Source of the DNA: G965203045 sp965203045
Lineage (GTDB): Bacteria > Pseudomonadota > Gammaproteobacteria > PS1 > Pseudothioglobaceae
Length of the DNA: 64,000 bases
Assembly: GCA_965203045.1 (NCBI GenBank)
Contig: OZ241850.1
Span: 558,001 to 622,000 of the forward strand
Direction: 5' to 3'
Under the pieces are notes generated by a model, which had not been told where the DNA came from, ran no database searches, and worked only from the letters and a program-made list of their open reading frames with translations. Shown here piece by piece: positions 35,223 through 44,865 of this stretch. Positions within the stretch are counted from its first letter, which is position 1; each line of letters begins with the position of its first letter. Position numbers and translations under genes: made by a program.

Positions 35223-35837
35223 ATGCACATAATTATTACTATATTTGTTTTGATTGTATTATCCGGCAATGCCATTGCTATTGATAATATTAAATCAACT
35301 ACCACCCAAACCGAAATAACCAAACCTAGAATAATAAAGTCACAAGCAGATTTTTTTGGCTTAACTCAAATAGAGGTAGATAAAATTAAAACACTTAGAA
35401 GCCAATATCGCGGCTTTTTTGATGAAAATATTAGTGATGTTGAGGTATTAGGCATCTTTGCTAAAACAGAGGCAGAAAAAAGGAAATACGCGCGCCTATT
35501 CGCACAAACATACCGAGAAACAACGGCCAAGATTCTAGCATTCCAAAAATTTGTCAACCAAGCTCACATTGACCTTTATGGCAGGCAATCTATGTTTGAC
35601 TACATCCAAGTATCCAAAACACCAAAGCGCCTATCTTATAGTATTGATATTAATGATTGTAATAATGATTGTATTAAATACGCTAAACAATTTATCAACG
35701 AAGCAACCACTCCGGTTGATCTATATTTTATTGGCGCTAGCTCAGATGATGATATTAGGATTTTTGCCCAAAAATTAAATATTACTAAATCTGTGGTCTC
35801 AAGCAGATACATAACACTTAATCACGCAAACCAATAA
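35223..35837 (+). CDS. ICE T4SS protein TIGR03759/PFL_4693
   Basis: Signal peptide, then FGLTQIEVDKIKTLRSQYRG, VLGIFAKTEAEKRKYARLFAQTYRE and KILAFQKFVNQAHIDLYG, which follow the TIGR03759 consensus closely. The C-terminal half is thioredoxin-like (VDLYFIGASSDDDIRIFAQK). In canonical elements this gene opens the T4SS block beside a lytic transglycosylase gene and TIGR03765; here it is moved next to TIGR03755 and no transglycosylase is seen. Confidence 0.82.
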   Translation: MHIIITIFVLIVLSGNAIAIDNIKSTTTQTEITKPRIIKSQADFFGLTQIEVDKIKTLRSQYRGFFDENISDVEVLGIFAKTEAEKRKYARLFAQTYRETTAKILAFQKFVNQAHIDLYGRQSMFDYIQVSKTPKRLSYSIDINDCNNDCIKYAKQFINEATTPVDLYFIGASSDDDIRIFAQKLNITKSVVSSRYITLNHANQ

Positions 35838-35842
35838 ATAAT

Positions 35843-37081
35843 ATGAAACTTTTTATATCAATCCTAATAATGATTTTTTGCACAAGCAAAATTTTCGCAG
35901 ATGCAAATTATTTTAGCGACAACGAAGATAGTTTGCTACTTTATGAAATCGGTGGTGCTAAACTTATTGATGTTAATTTAACAACAAATGACAATAGTCT
36001 TAATTTAGGCACAACTCACGGATTTAATCTAGGCTATTCATGTGGTAAGTTTGATATATCGGCATCTTTTAGGAATTTGATGGATAATTTTAAAAGAGGA
36101 GTTGATGATGCTGTTAATGCAGTAGTAACCTCTGCTAATTCAGCAATATCATCACTGCCTATGCTATTGCTTCAAAGGGCACAACCTGGGCTTTATTCTA
36201 TGTTTAAAGAATATCAAATATCTGCTGAAAATGATATTGATATTGCTGAGAAGTCTTGCCAAGATTTTGAAGCAGAAATTGCTGCAGGAGGCGACCCTTA
36301 TGCCCAATTTTTAGAAGATTCAAAACTTGATTTTTGGCAAGATGAAGCTGAAAGTGGTAGTGGTGATATTGTAAAAACCAGTAAAGAAGCAAAAGAGAGA
36401 GCTGGAGAACATGGCATTGACTCCTATGGTAGCCAAAAAGGTGGTGATGGACAGCCTCCGGTAGAAGTAGTGCGCAATACCACCTTAGCAGGCTATAACC
36501 ATTTAATAAATAATAATCCATCTAATCCAACCACCTACGCAAGCGCGCCGCAAAATACTAAAATCGGTAAAACATTTACCAATAATAGTATTGCAGCTGA
36601 GTGGATTATTGATGTTGTTGGTGAATACGAGATAAATAATCAACGTCCTATATCACAGATAGGTAAAGGCTTACAACCTAAAGTAGAACAAGAAAGAGAA
36701 CAAGTGGTGAGTGAGATTAACAATGATAATCTTGATGTCCTCAATGATCATGTTAAAAGAAAAATTAGAACCAAACCACTTAATCAACAAAAGATTATTC
36801 TAACAACAATTGCACACACAGAAGCGCTTAAACGCACTATTAATAAAGCGCTAATAGCAAGAAGTATCTTATTAGCAGGTATGCAAAACAATAGTGATAG
36901 TAGCAATAATGATCTTAAATTAGAAAAAATAGAGCAATTAGAAAAAGAAATTAACAACCTAATGTTTGAGTTCAGAGTGCAAAAAGAGCTCACAAACGAA
37001 ACCATCATTACCCTATTAAAAGAACAACCAGCACTTAATGTGACAAGGCCAACAAACAATGATGATGTATTGTTTAGATAA
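35843..37081 (+). CDS. ICE T4SS protein TIGR03755/PFL_4711 (TraH-like)
   Basis: Signal peptide, then LLYEIGGAKLIDV, YSCGKFDISASFRNLMDNF, SLPMLLLQRAQPGLYSMFKE and IAAGGDPYAQFLEDS, all landmarks of TIGR03755. It ends in a predicted helical region. Thought to act as a TraH-like periplasmic component. Six bases from the previous gene. Confidence 0.85.
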   Translation: MKLFISILIMIFCTSKIFADANYFSDNEDSLLLYEIGGAKLIDVNLTTNDNSLNLGTTHGFNLGYSCGKFDISASFRNLMDNFKRGVDDAVNAVVTSANSAISSLPMLLLQRAQPGLYSMFKEYQISAENDIDIAEKSCQDFEAEIAAGGDPYAQFLEDSKLDFWQDEAESGSGDIVKTSKEAKERAGEHGIDSYGSQKGGDGQPPVEVVRNTTLAGYNHLINNNPSNPTTYASAPQNTKIGKTFTNNSIAAEWIIDVVGEYEINNQRPISQIGKGLQPKVEQEREQVVSEINNDNLDVLNDHVKRKIRTKPLNQQKIILTTIAHTEALKRTINKALIARSILLAGMQNNSDSSNNDLKLEKIEQLEKEINNLMFEFRVQKELTNETIITLLKEQPALNVTRPTNNDDVLFR

Positions 37082-37093
37082 AAAATATATCTA

Positions 37094-38644
37094 ATGGGGT
37101 TTGAGGAAGCATTTTTTATACTATCTTGGAGCATTTACAATCGCTTTGTAGATGTTTTAGTGGAATATGGCTTAATTTACTTGCCACTACTAATTATCTG
37201 GTACCAAGGCTATTTCAAATACCTGTCTGATGATAATTTTAATAGTATAGCCATTATTAGTGAAAAAAATATCCGCTATCAAGTTATTATCTTTGCAATA
37301 CTATATCAATTAGTGTTTATCCCGTTTTTTGACCAAAGTGATGTGCATAGAAGCCAAATAAATAATCAGGCAGATAATCCTTATAATGATACTGTTATAA
37401 GTAGAATAGAATCAACAGTAGAAACAACAAATACACAAGAAATCAAGATACCTATTGTCTGGGGCGCGTTAGAAGCTGGATTAAACACACTAAAGGATGG
37501 TCTAATCAGCAACATACCCACTAGTGCAAAAGAGCTCAGACAAGCCATAATCAATACCCAAAAAACCTCACAAATTAAATCACCAACACTCGCTAACCTT
37601 TATTCCAGTTTTCACCAAGGCTGCTTTATACCAGCTAATAATAAATTTAACCACATGGTAGATACAGGAAAAATTGTTACCGATAATTGGTTTTGGGATA
37701 TATTTAATCCCGATATTGATCCAGAAGAATATGATTGGCCGGGTGGTAGTTTTTATCTAAGTCCACAAACTGGTAAAGGATTTTATCTTTATTGTCCGCC
37801 ATACGATAATACCTGCCACGACGGCAATACTCCAAACCCAACTGGGCTTAGTGTTGGCTACCAAGAGACCCAAGGCACACAAACCATTACTAGATATCGC
37901 TATTGCGGAGATGTTTGGAATCAACAAGTTAGACCTAAATTAATAGACGAGTTCAAAATACCAACTTATATTGACTTACCTCAATCTAATATTAATATCT
38001 CAATACAAAACAAAACACTTAGAAACAAACTAATTATTAGTGATTTTAACCCTTTGTCAAAGGCAGATGATAAAAATGTGTTTAGCGGCGGGGTGGAAGG
38101 TCTGATAAATGCAGCTCAAGCAGTGGTCACTTTTGCAGTAGCAGCATTTGCAAAATTTATCACTGGGTTTATTAATATGTTTATCACTACTGCTCTGCCA
38201 CTGTTCCAATCATTTTTAATGTTTTTTATAGTTGCGCTACTACCATTTGCAATTATTCTCTCAGCGTTTAGATTAGATATCCTAATAGGGCTGATAATGC
38301 TTTATTTTGCAGTTGGTATGCTCAATGTTGTTTGGGCACTGGTTGATTTTATAGATGCAACATTAATGAATATTATTCATGGCAATACCAGTGGTAGCAG
38401 TTTAGATGCAATATCAACCACCATTTTGAGCAACTTAAGTTTAACAGGGCTTATATTGGACATAATGATTACTATATCCTATATCATAGTGACCGCTTTT
38501 TGGTTTAATATGATGAAGTCGGTAGGAGCGACTACTATGGAGATGGCTAGCACTGGTATTAGTAATTTAAGTAGCACTACCGGAGATGTTATGCAGAAAG
38601 GCATTGCTCCAGCCAAGAAATACGCCAAAAAAAGCATAGGTTAA
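37094..38644 (+). CDS. traG: TraG N-terminal-like membrane protein
   Basis: 516 aa polytopic protein: one helix near residue 20-35, another near 70-85, a periplasmic loop with paired cysteines (CPPYDNTCHDG, RYCGDVW), then four or more helices (about 330-500). This is the TraG-N layout used for mating-pair stabilisation. Last gene of the second T4SS block. A small minus-strand gene converges on it 21 bases away. Confidence 0.75.
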   Translation: MGFEEAFFILSWSIYNRFVDVLVEYGLIYLPLLIIWYQGYFKYLSDDNFNSIAIISEKNIRYQVIIFAILYQLVFIPFFDQSDVHRSQINNQADNPYNDTVISRIESTVETTNTQEIKIPIVWGALEAGLNTLKDGLISNIPTSAKELRQAIINTQKTSQIKSPTLANLYSSFHQGCFIPANNKFNHMVDTGKIVTDNWFWDIFNPDIDPEEYDWPGGSFYLSPQTGKGFYLYCPPYDNTCHDGNTPNPTGLSVGYQETQGTQTITRYRYCGDVWNQQVRPKLIDEFKIPTYIDLPQSNINISIQNKTLRNKLIISDFNPLSKADDKNVFSGGVEGLINAAQAVVTFAVAAFAKFITGFINMFITTALPLFQSFLMFFIVALLPFAIILSAFRLDILIGLIMLYFAVGMLNVVWALVDFIDATLMNIIHGNTSGSSLDAISTTILSNLSLTGLILDIMITISYIIVTAFWFNMMKSVGATTMEMASTGISNLSSTTGDVMQKGIAPAKKYAKKSIG

Positions 38645-38665
38645 ATCAAATGACAATCCTTATTA

Positions 38666-38923
38666 TCACCAAGGACGTATACGGTCTCCATGCCAATTTT
38701 GCCAAGGATGCGCTTGCCAATGCTCCCAATCATGATCTACCCCCCAAGCGTCAAGACCTTTGCTCTTGTTAGGTATGTCACTTTCAAGAAAAGCATCCAA
38801 AATTGGTTTAAAAATAAAAGCACTCAATTTAATCAAAAACACACCACCAGCAAGCACAAAAAGCACAAGGCGGACTAATTTTTTGTTTTTGATTGAATTG
38901 TTAGTTGTTGTATTTTTATTCAT
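38666..38923 (-). CDS. Small membrane protein with His/Trp-rich tail
   Basis: About 85 aa: basic N-terminus, one hydrophobic segment (LVRLVLFVLAGGVFLIKLSAFIF) and a tail unusually rich in Trp and His (WGVDHDWEHWQAHPWQNWHG). The start is uncertain (ATG at 38923, ATG at 38929 or GTG at 38947). A DNA segment encoding the helix is duplicated at 42808-42872. Position after traG on the opposite strand matches DUF3742 genes in related ICEs, but the sequence match is weak. Confidence 0.5.
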   Translation of the reverse strand: MNKNTTTNNSIKNKKLVRLVLFVLAGGVFLIKLSAFIFKPILDAFLESDIPNKSKGLDAWGVDHDWEHWQAHPWQNWHGDRIRPW

Positions 38924-38947
38924 AATCATCTCATCATTTACAGTCAC

Positions 38948-39440
38948 GTATTATACCCTAAAAGCACCAAAAAATCAAATTGTGTTAAATATTACATAAT
39001 TTATCGCATTTAAAAGCCATTTAACAAAATGATTTTTAGCCTATTTATTATCTATAAACACTTAAATCAAATCTTCATATTGCCGCTGAAAATATACGCC
39101 ATGCTTTCCATTTCTCTCAATAACAAATTTTCTTCTAACTTTCAAATCTCGCTAAAGGCGACAAATGGACGTGCCAAGAAAATTGAAAAAGAAAAGTGAT
39201 ATTTTCTTGCTATAGAACCTACACACAGCGTAATCATGCTATATCAAATCAAATATTGTCAAGTTTTACAATAAAAATACTTAATTATTTTGTCAAATTA
39301 AAGGAATAAATCCCTAAATTTTTAATCAATTATAAATTTCTGTAATAAAATTATCCTATTTATAATTTTATAAGATGATAAACTAGTGCTATGAATGTAA
39401 AAAACATCAGTATTTTATAATTAATAATTAAGAAGATATT
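38948..39440. other. Intergenic region with a short coding remnant
   Basis: No complete gene. A minus-strand stretch at 39062-39148 is open between stops and reads RKFVIERNGKHGVYFQRQYE, which looks like the end of a lost gene. The rest is A/T-rich, with no clear promoter or terminator recognised. Confidence 0.35.
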
Positions 39441-40106
39441 ATGGTCTTAGATCAAAATATGTCAACTTATATAGGTTTTAATAACCCAATTATGCCTAAT
39501 ACACGATTAGAGCATTTGCCTAAAGTGCTATTTGAACTAGCGGACCTAGTGAGGCAGAAAGAAAATAGAATCATCAAATGTCAAACAGAAAGAGGGACGA
39601 ATTTTGATAGTCTTGATGTAAAGATTATTCTGGGTATACCAGGTATTGATAATAATCCATGTATTTGCCTATTTCATCGGTTTCCATTTTTATTAGTTGA
39701 GTATTTAATGTTAATTGGTCTAATTGATTGTTGCCAACACAATAACATAAACATACAAGATATAGCTGCTGATAAACAATTAGAAGAATGGGTTGAAAAA
39801 TATTGCAATGATTATGCGTTTGATGTGTGCCCGAATATAGTTAAATGGAGAAATAAATTTAATCTCTTACGTGTAGCTATGATTAATCCGCATAAAAACG
39901 ATAATAGAGAAATATTGGAAATGTCAGCAATAAATACAATTACTTATGAAAAACCAAGAATATATACAGGAGGCCTTATTCGCGGTGATAGTAGCCCATC
40001 AGGCTTACCCAAATGGTCGTTAACAGAAGAACATGAGAGACTATCACCAAGATTATGGCCGCAGTTTGAATTGTCAAAACTAAACTCCAAAAATGTGCTT
40101 AACTAA
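39441..40106 (+). CDS. Hypothetical protein (221 aa)
   Basis: Soluble protein of unknown function with several cysteines in the middle (NPCICLFHRFPFLLVEYLML, DCCQHNNIN, YCNDYAFDVC). No transmembrane helix or signal peptide. First gene of the cargo segment bracketed by the duplicated helix fragment. Start at 39441 is the first ATG; no strong ribosome binding site. Confidence 0.5.
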   Translation: MVLDQNMSTYIGFNNPIMPNTRLEHLPKVLFELADLVRQKENRIIKCQTERGTNFDSLDVKIILGIPGIDNNPCICLFHRFPFLLVEYLMLIGLIDCCQHNNINIQDIAADKQLEEWVEKYCNDYAFDVCPNIVKWRNKFNLLRVAMINPHKNDNREILEMSAINTITYEKPRIYTGGLIRGDSSPSGLPKWSLTEEHERLSPRLWPQFELSKLNSKNVLN

Positions 40107-40144
40107 AATATTAGCAATTATAACTATGGTCTTAGTATCTGCCC

Positions 40145-40333
40145 CTAGATAGGGTCTAGGGGTGTATAAAGTAAACCTAGATCCAATGGATAGGTTTCGC
40201 TCAATCTTGTGCGTGACTGGTCAACCGTATATGTATCCTTATCTTTAAGCAATGACTTCACAGCTTTTTCTTTTTTAAAGTCTGTTTCTTCCGGTGTTTG
40301 TGTAGTTGATAATAAAAAAATAATATGTTTTTA
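40145..40333 (-). pseudogene. Gene tail without a start, ending in a hairpin
   Basis: A minus-strand open stretch encodes about 60 residues including FKKEKAVKSLLKDKDTYTVD and ending TPLDPI. No ATG is in frame after the upstream stop. The stop codon lies inside a perfect 8-bp hairpin CCCCTAGA/TCTAGGGG (40142-40162). It follows the small secreted gene on the same strand. Probably a 5'-truncated remnant. Confidence 0.35.
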
Positions 40334-40363
40334 AATATTAAAAAATTATTTAATACTATAAAT

Positions 40364-40645
40364 TTAACATCCACGACCGACACAATTTTTAGATTTGATA
40401 TAGCGCGGATTTCCATAAGTTGGTTTGTCATAAATATCATTATCACGACCATATATTCTTGGACGACCATAACTATCAGTATAATGACCATCACCTCCTA
40501 ATCTACCGCCAGGAATTACGGATGCTGCGCGACCTCCACATTTATAACCACGGCTATCTAAATCACTTGGATAATCACAAGCACCAAATACTACTATTGA
40601 TGATAACGATAGTACTAAAAATAACATTATTTTTATTGATTTCAT
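40364..40645 (-). CDS. Small secreted cysteine-containing protein
   Basis: 93 aa with a clear signal peptide (KIMLFLVLSLSSIVVFGA). The mature part starts CDYPSDLDSRGYKCGGRAAS and continues as a Gly/Asp/Tyr-rich low-complexity region ending CVGRGC. The C-x(n)-SRG-x-x-CGGRA motif is seen in small exported proteins of unknown role. GGAG lies before the ATG. May be an envelope or antimicrobial peptide. Confidence 0.6.
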   Translation of the reverse strand: MKSIKIMLFLVLSLSSIVVFGACDYPSDLDSRGYKCGGRAASVIPGGRLGGDGHYTDSYGRPRIYGRDNDIYDKPTYGNPRYIKSKNCVGRGC

Positions 40646-40817
40646 AAATTCTCCTGATGTTTATTCTGATTAGTTGGTTAATTACACAACAGAAGTATAA
40701 CACACCAACACTTGATTTGCTATTACCTATTTAAAATTTTATTACTCGTGTAAAGTTGCTTAATATAAATTTTTAATTTTAATAATAGGGGGAATCATTT
40801 TACAAAGTCTACAACAT

Positions 40818-42791
40818 ATGCAAAAGTCTGGCAATAAACCAAGAAACATATTGCTCATAGAGCCAAAGTATAAAAATAAATATCCACCTATTGGTTTGAT
40901 GAAGATTGCCACCTATCATCGCATATTAAATGATAATGTTCAATTTTATAAAGGCGATGTTAAAGAGTTTATTATCAATAAACTAGCAACACTTTGTATA
41001 TCACAATTAGGTGGTTCAGAAAATATTAACTGGCTTGAAAAACAACCACTAATTTTTAGTTTTATCAAAACAAGACGAAAAAAAATACTTGATAAAATAT
41101 TAAAAGATTCCAATACAGATAAAAAACAGTACATTGAAGGTATCTTATATCAATATAGCAATGTATATAGGACTAAAAAATATAACCAATACTTAAACTA
41201 TGACAGAATTTATATTACTACGTTATTTACTTTTTATTGGGATATTACAGTAGAGGCGATAAAACAAGCTAAATTAATTACTAACAGTATTGATAATATT
41301 AAAATTGGTGGCATATTAGCATCGTTGTTATCTAAAGAATTAAAAGAAGACACGAGTATAGAGCCTTTAACTGGTTTATTGGACCAACCTGGTATTTTGG
41401 ATGATAACGATATTATCATTGACGAATTACCACTTGATTATTCAATTCTTGATGAAATTAACTATAAATATCCAACCGGTAGCGCTTATTTTACTTTTAT
41501 GACTAAGGGGTGTACGCGCAAATGCGCTTTTTGCTCTGTGCCTAAATTAGAGCCTATTTATAAAGAAAAAGTACCAACACTGGGTAAATTCAACCATATT
41601 AAAACAATGTATGGCGAGCAACAACATTTGCTACTGATGGATAACAATGTATTGGCTTCTCCAAAATTTCCTGAAATTATTAAAGAAATTAAAGATATGG
41701 GTTTTAGTAAAGATGCTAAATTTATTGAACCTAATCAGTTAGATATTGCTATTAAAAATCTTAAATTAGGTATTAATGATGTAGCTTATATCAATAAATC
41801 ATTCACTATTCTATCTAATTTTGTTAAAAAGAATGCTAATAAATTAATTGGTGCGGAAATTCACAATATTTTAAAACACCATAACTTACTTAATAAAAAA
41901 ACAATAACCAAAGCATCTATTATCGCTGCATATACTGATATTAAGGATATTTATGAATTGCGACGTAATAAAATCCCTAGAAAAAGATATGTTGATTTTA
42001 ATCAAGGCGTGGATGCTAGATATATTACTGAAGAAAATATGCAACTATTAAGTGATATAGCGATTTATCCCTTAAGAATTGCTTTTGGCCACATTGGTAT
42101 AAAGAATAAATATGAAAATGCTGTCAGATTAGCAGCTAAATACAACATTACCAGACTATCTAATTATCTATTATTTAACTTTAAAGACAAACCACTTGAT
42201 TTATTCAGGCGAATGCAGCTGAATGTTGATTTATCAGAAGAACTTAATATCCATATTTATTCATTTCCAATGAAGTATATACCGCTATTTGGTGAAGAAG
42301 CAAAACACAGACATTATATTGGAAAATTTTGGAACAGAAAGTTTATCAGAGCCATACAAGCAATTAGTAATGCGACCAGAGGGATTGTACCACCCGGTAG
42401 AAGTTTTTTTGAAAGAGCATACGGCAAGGATGAAGATGAGTTTATGGAACTATTGTATATGCCTGAAACCTATCTAGTTTATCGTAGCACTTTTGAGAAA
42501 TTAGGATATATTGACCAATGGCAATCATTATTTAGGTCATTAAATAAGCAAGAGTTAATTTTTGCAAAGCACATTATTGAATCAAATAACTTTAGCCAAC
42601 AAATTCCAGCATACAATAATAAAATTATGCAATTACTTAAACACTATCAAATTACAAGAAAACAAACTGAAAAAGCCACTGATAAAGACTATCAAAAAAT
42701 TAAGCATAAATTTGACCGTTTTATTGGTGATGATCAGTTTGTCAATACAACATTAACATACGACTTTGAAAGACGAACAGCAATTTCATAA
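40818..42791 (+). CDS. Radical SAM enzyme with B12-binding-like N-terminus
   Basis: 657 aa. The radical SAM cluster motif C-x3-C-x2-C is in KGCTRKCAFCSV (about residues 231-238). The N-terminal 200 residues (NILLIEPKYKNKYPPIGLMKIATYHR) look like the cobalamin-binding domain seen in B12-dependent radical SAM proteins, but no DxHxxG motif is visible, so cobalamin binding is doubtful. The long C-terminus is unfamiliar. Substrate unknown. It stands alone in the cargo region, with no obvious partner or substrate peptide besides the small secreted protein upstream on the other strand. Confidence 0.82.
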   Translation: MQKSGNKPRNILLIEPKYKNKYPPIGLMKIATYHRILNDNVQFYKGDVKEFIINKLATLCISQLGGSENINWLEKQPLIFSFIKTRRKKILDKILKDSNTDKKQYIEGILYQYSNVYRTKKYNQYLNYDRIYITTLFTFYWDITVEAIKQAKLITNSIDNIKIGGILASLLSKELKEDTSIEPLTGLLDQPGILDDNDIIIDELPLDYSILDEINYKYPTGSAYFTFMTKGCTRKCAFCSVPKLEPIYKEKVPTLGKFNHIKTMYGEQQHLLLMDNNVLASPKFPEIIKEIKDMGFSKDAKFIEPNQLDIAIKNLKLGINDVAYINKSFTILSNFVKKNANKLIGAEIHNILKHHNLLNKKTITKASIIAAYTDIKDIYELRRNKIPRKRYVDFNQGVDARYITEENMQLLSDIAIYPLRIAFGHIGIKNKYENAVRLAAKYNITRLSNYLLFNFKDKPLDLFRRMQLNVDLSEELNIHIYSFPMKYIPLFGEEAKHRHYIGKFWNRKFIRAIQAISNATRGIVPPGRSFFERAYGKDEDEFMELLYMPETYLVYRSTFEKLGYIDQWQSLFRSLNKQELIFAKHIIESNNFSQQIPAYNNKIMQLLKHYQITRKQTEKATDKDYQKIKHKFDRFIGDDQFVNTTLTYDFERRTAIS

Positions 42792-42807
42792 AACTATAAA
42801 ATAAAAG

Positions 42808-42872
42808 AACTGAATTTAAACAAAAATACACTACCAACAAACATAAAAAGCACAGGGCGCACTAATTTAAGG
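42808..42872 (-). pseudogene. Duplicated fragment of the 38.7-kb membrane-protein gene
   Basis: The minus strand reads KLVRPVLFMFVGSVFLFKFS, matching KLVRLVLFVLAGGVFLIKLS of the 38666 gene; the DNA match to 38821-38880 runs about 60 bases. Both copies have the same orientation, so the cargo block 38.9-42.8 kb is bracketed by direct repeats. That suggests insertion by duplication or a recombination event. Confidence 0.6.
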
Positions 42873-42873
42873 C

Positions 42874-42945
42874 TTAGTAGTAATGCAATAGTCTACAACC
42901 TGATAATAAAAACAAAGTTGCGCCAATAAACAGTATCTTAATCAT
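42874..42945 (-). CDS. Possible tiny lipoprotein (23 aa)
   Basis: ATG-started frame MIKILFIGATLFLLSGCRLL and three more residues, a lipoprotein signal peptide with lipobox LSGC and almost no mature part. It begins three bases after the HU gene stop. No Shine-Dalgarno is visible. It may be the remaining front end of a truncated lipoprotein, since the duplicated fragment follows at once. Confidence 0.3.
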   Translation of the reverse strand: MIKILFIGATLFLLSGCRLLHYY

Positions 42946-42948
42946 CTA

Positions 42949-43221
42949 TTAATTGACCGCACCTTTAAGATTTTTACCGGCCTTAAATGCAGGCACACTA
43001 CTTGCTGCTATTTGTATTGTTGCACCAGTTTGAGGATTACGACCAGTGCGCGCTGCGCGGTTTCTAACAACAAAACTCCCAAACCCGGGTATAACAACTC
43101 TACCATCGCTACTTAATTCATTAGTAATTGTCCCAATAATAGCATCAATGCTTTTAGCGCTTTGTGCTTTATTTAATCCTGATTTATCAGCAACAGCAGA
43201 TATCAACTCACTTTTATTCAT
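42949..43221 (-). CDS. hup: HU-family DNA-binding protein
   Basis: 90-aa histone-like protein: MNKSELISAVADKSGLNKAQ, then VVIPGFGSFVVRNRAARTGRNPQTGATIQI, the arm signature of HU. I chose the ATG at 43221 with GGAG upstream; the frame extends further but with non-HU sequence. Could compact the element DNA or act in recombination. Being on cargo, it may supplement the host HU. Confidence 0.95.
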   Translation of the reverse strand: MNKSELISAVADKSGLNKAQSAKSIDAIIGTITNELSSDGRVVIPGFGSFVVRNRAARTGRNPQTGATIQIAASSVPAFKAGKNLKGAVN

Positions 43222-43580
43222 ATTATTTACTCCATTTGTTAAACAAAAACCAGAACCATAGCCTTTATACCATAAAAAAAAGCAAAAATTAAAAAAACAC
43301 ACCACACCAACATTGAGAAGACTTTGTACGCGCAGAGACTGCTGGTTTAAGCAATAAAACACTTTTAACTATAATCAGCTACTGGTATCATTATCACCTA
43401 ATTTAAGTCTTTACAGGCGACACTTTCTTTAAAATCAACTCACTCTCAGTATCTTATGTGATACCACTCGTAATTTACTCAGGTATCCATATATCATTAT
43501 GTGCTGAAAATTAAATTACGTGTTCCACTGGTCCATGTGTGTTATACTGCTAGCATAGAAACTAATGGAAGAAAGGCCCA
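43222..43580. other. Intergenic region between HU and the lipoprotein gene
   Basis: 360 bases with divergent promoters. A TATACT -10-like box near 43543 lies about 35 bases before the lipoprotein start. A lone arm of the ACACCAAC palindrome family occurs near 43305. No gene is seen. Confidence 0.35.
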
Positions 43581-44507
43581 ATGTTAAAAAAAATAGCAAC
43601 AATTATAACTGTAGCCATTCTAATGTCAAGTTGCGGATTAACGCCTATTCAGAAGCAACAAGTTGCACAGTTTGCAACCGCCACTGAATTGGTATCTATA
43701 TCTACACAAGAAAACTTTAAGTCTATGCGAGACAAAGTAATTGAAATGCAAAAACGCAGATCCATTATAAGAAATGTGGTGCCAACAAAGACCTTTCTAG
43801 AGGACGGCATAAAAACGCAAAACATAGCCATAAGAATAGAGGCTCTCAAAGCACTTCAATCCTACGGCAATATTTTAAATAAATTAGCTTTAAATAACCA
43901 AACCGAAGAAATTTCAAAGGCCGCTACAGAATTCTTAAGTCAATACGAGTCTACCATAAAATTAGGTGGTGGTGGATCTTTTATACTTAGTGAAGTCCAA
44001 AAAAATGTAATTCTTGAAATTATCAATATTGCTAGTTTTTGGTTTGTAGAAGAAGAGAAAAAGAAACATATAAAAAATATTGTAATGTCATTTGCCTCTG
44101 AAACATTAAAATTAGCCAAATTACTTGAAAATGACTTGATTTTAGCAAGTGGTTCCCTGTGTAATAATCCTGAAATGAATATTGAAACTAGTGAGGCAAA
44201 TGGTATGATAGATATTTACTGTGCAGTCGCTTATGGGCTGGAAAAAGCATCATTGGTTGCTATAAAGCAATGTCATTCCTTTGAAGAACGTAAATTTGCG
44301 TATGAATCATATGTTGTGAGTCTACAAGCGAAGAAGAGTATATTAATATTGTCGGCTGAGGGATCTAGAATTATCGCAAAATTTAAGAAAGCGAACGCTC
44401 AACTACTAAAAGTAATTAAATATGATAATTATACAGCAGATGACATAAAATCTTTTGCACGGCAAGTTCAAGAATTACTCACACTAACCAAATTAATTAC
44501 TAAATAA
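43581..44507 (+). CDS. Uncharacterised helical lipoprotein
   Basis: Lipobox LMSSC (Cys18) then a 290-aa mostly helical protein. VEEEKKKHIKNIVMSFASETLKLAKLLENDL is typical of its amphipathic helices, and Cys163/CAVAYGLEK-type residues are few. AAGAAAGG precedes the ATG. Paired with the coiled-coil gene 17 bases downstream. The pair may form an envelope complex; function unknown. Confidence 0.65.
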   Translation: MLKKIATIITVAILMSSCGLTPIQKQQVAQFATATELVSISTQENFKSMRDKVIEMQKRRSIIRNVVPTKTFLEDGIKTQNIAIRIEALKALQSYGNILNKLALNNQTEEISKAATEFLSQYESTIKLGGGGSFILSEVQKNVILEIINIASFWFVEEEKKKHIKNIVMSFASETLKLAKLLENDLILASGSLCNNPEMNIETSEANGMIDIYCAVAYGLEKASLVAIKQCHSFEERKFAYESYVVSLQAKKSILILSAEGSRIIAKFKKANAQLLKVIKYDNYTADDIKSFARQVQELLTLTKLITK

Positions 44508-44523
44508 ATAGGAGGTACCTTAA

Positions 44524-44826
44524 ATGTCAAAATTATCCTCAGAAATCATAAAAAATATTAATAAAATTGATGCTCTGATAGAAAAACATCAAGACGTCTC
44601 TGGTAAACTTAATGAGAAATTACAAAATATGATTGATGAACTTATCGTAGCACAAAGCAAGGAATTGGAAAAACAATCTAAAAAGTATGAAGATGTAAAA
44701 CTAGCACTAGATGAAGCAAGAGAAACTACGGAAAAAGCAATCGCTGGCTTATCCAGCATAGAGGAGGTAATTAATAAATTTAGCCATGCAATAAAGAAAA
44801 TAAAAAAACTTACCTCTGTTACTTAG
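44524..44826 (+). CDS. Small coiled-coil protein
   Basis: 100 aa, almost all heptad-patterned helix (IDALIEKHQDVSGKLNEKLQ and on), no signal peptide. AGGAGG lies seven bases before the ATG. In an operon with the upstream lipoprotein, though one is exported and the other apparently cytoplasmic. No family recognised. Confidence 0.6.
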   Translation: MSKLSSEIIKNINKIDALIEKHQDVSGKLNEKLQNMIDELIVAQSKELEKQSKKYEDVKLALDEARETTEKAIAGLSSIEEVINKFSHAIKKIKKLTSVT

Positions 44827-44865
44827 TACATCTAACAATTACGCGTACTTTGAGCGATAAAAATT

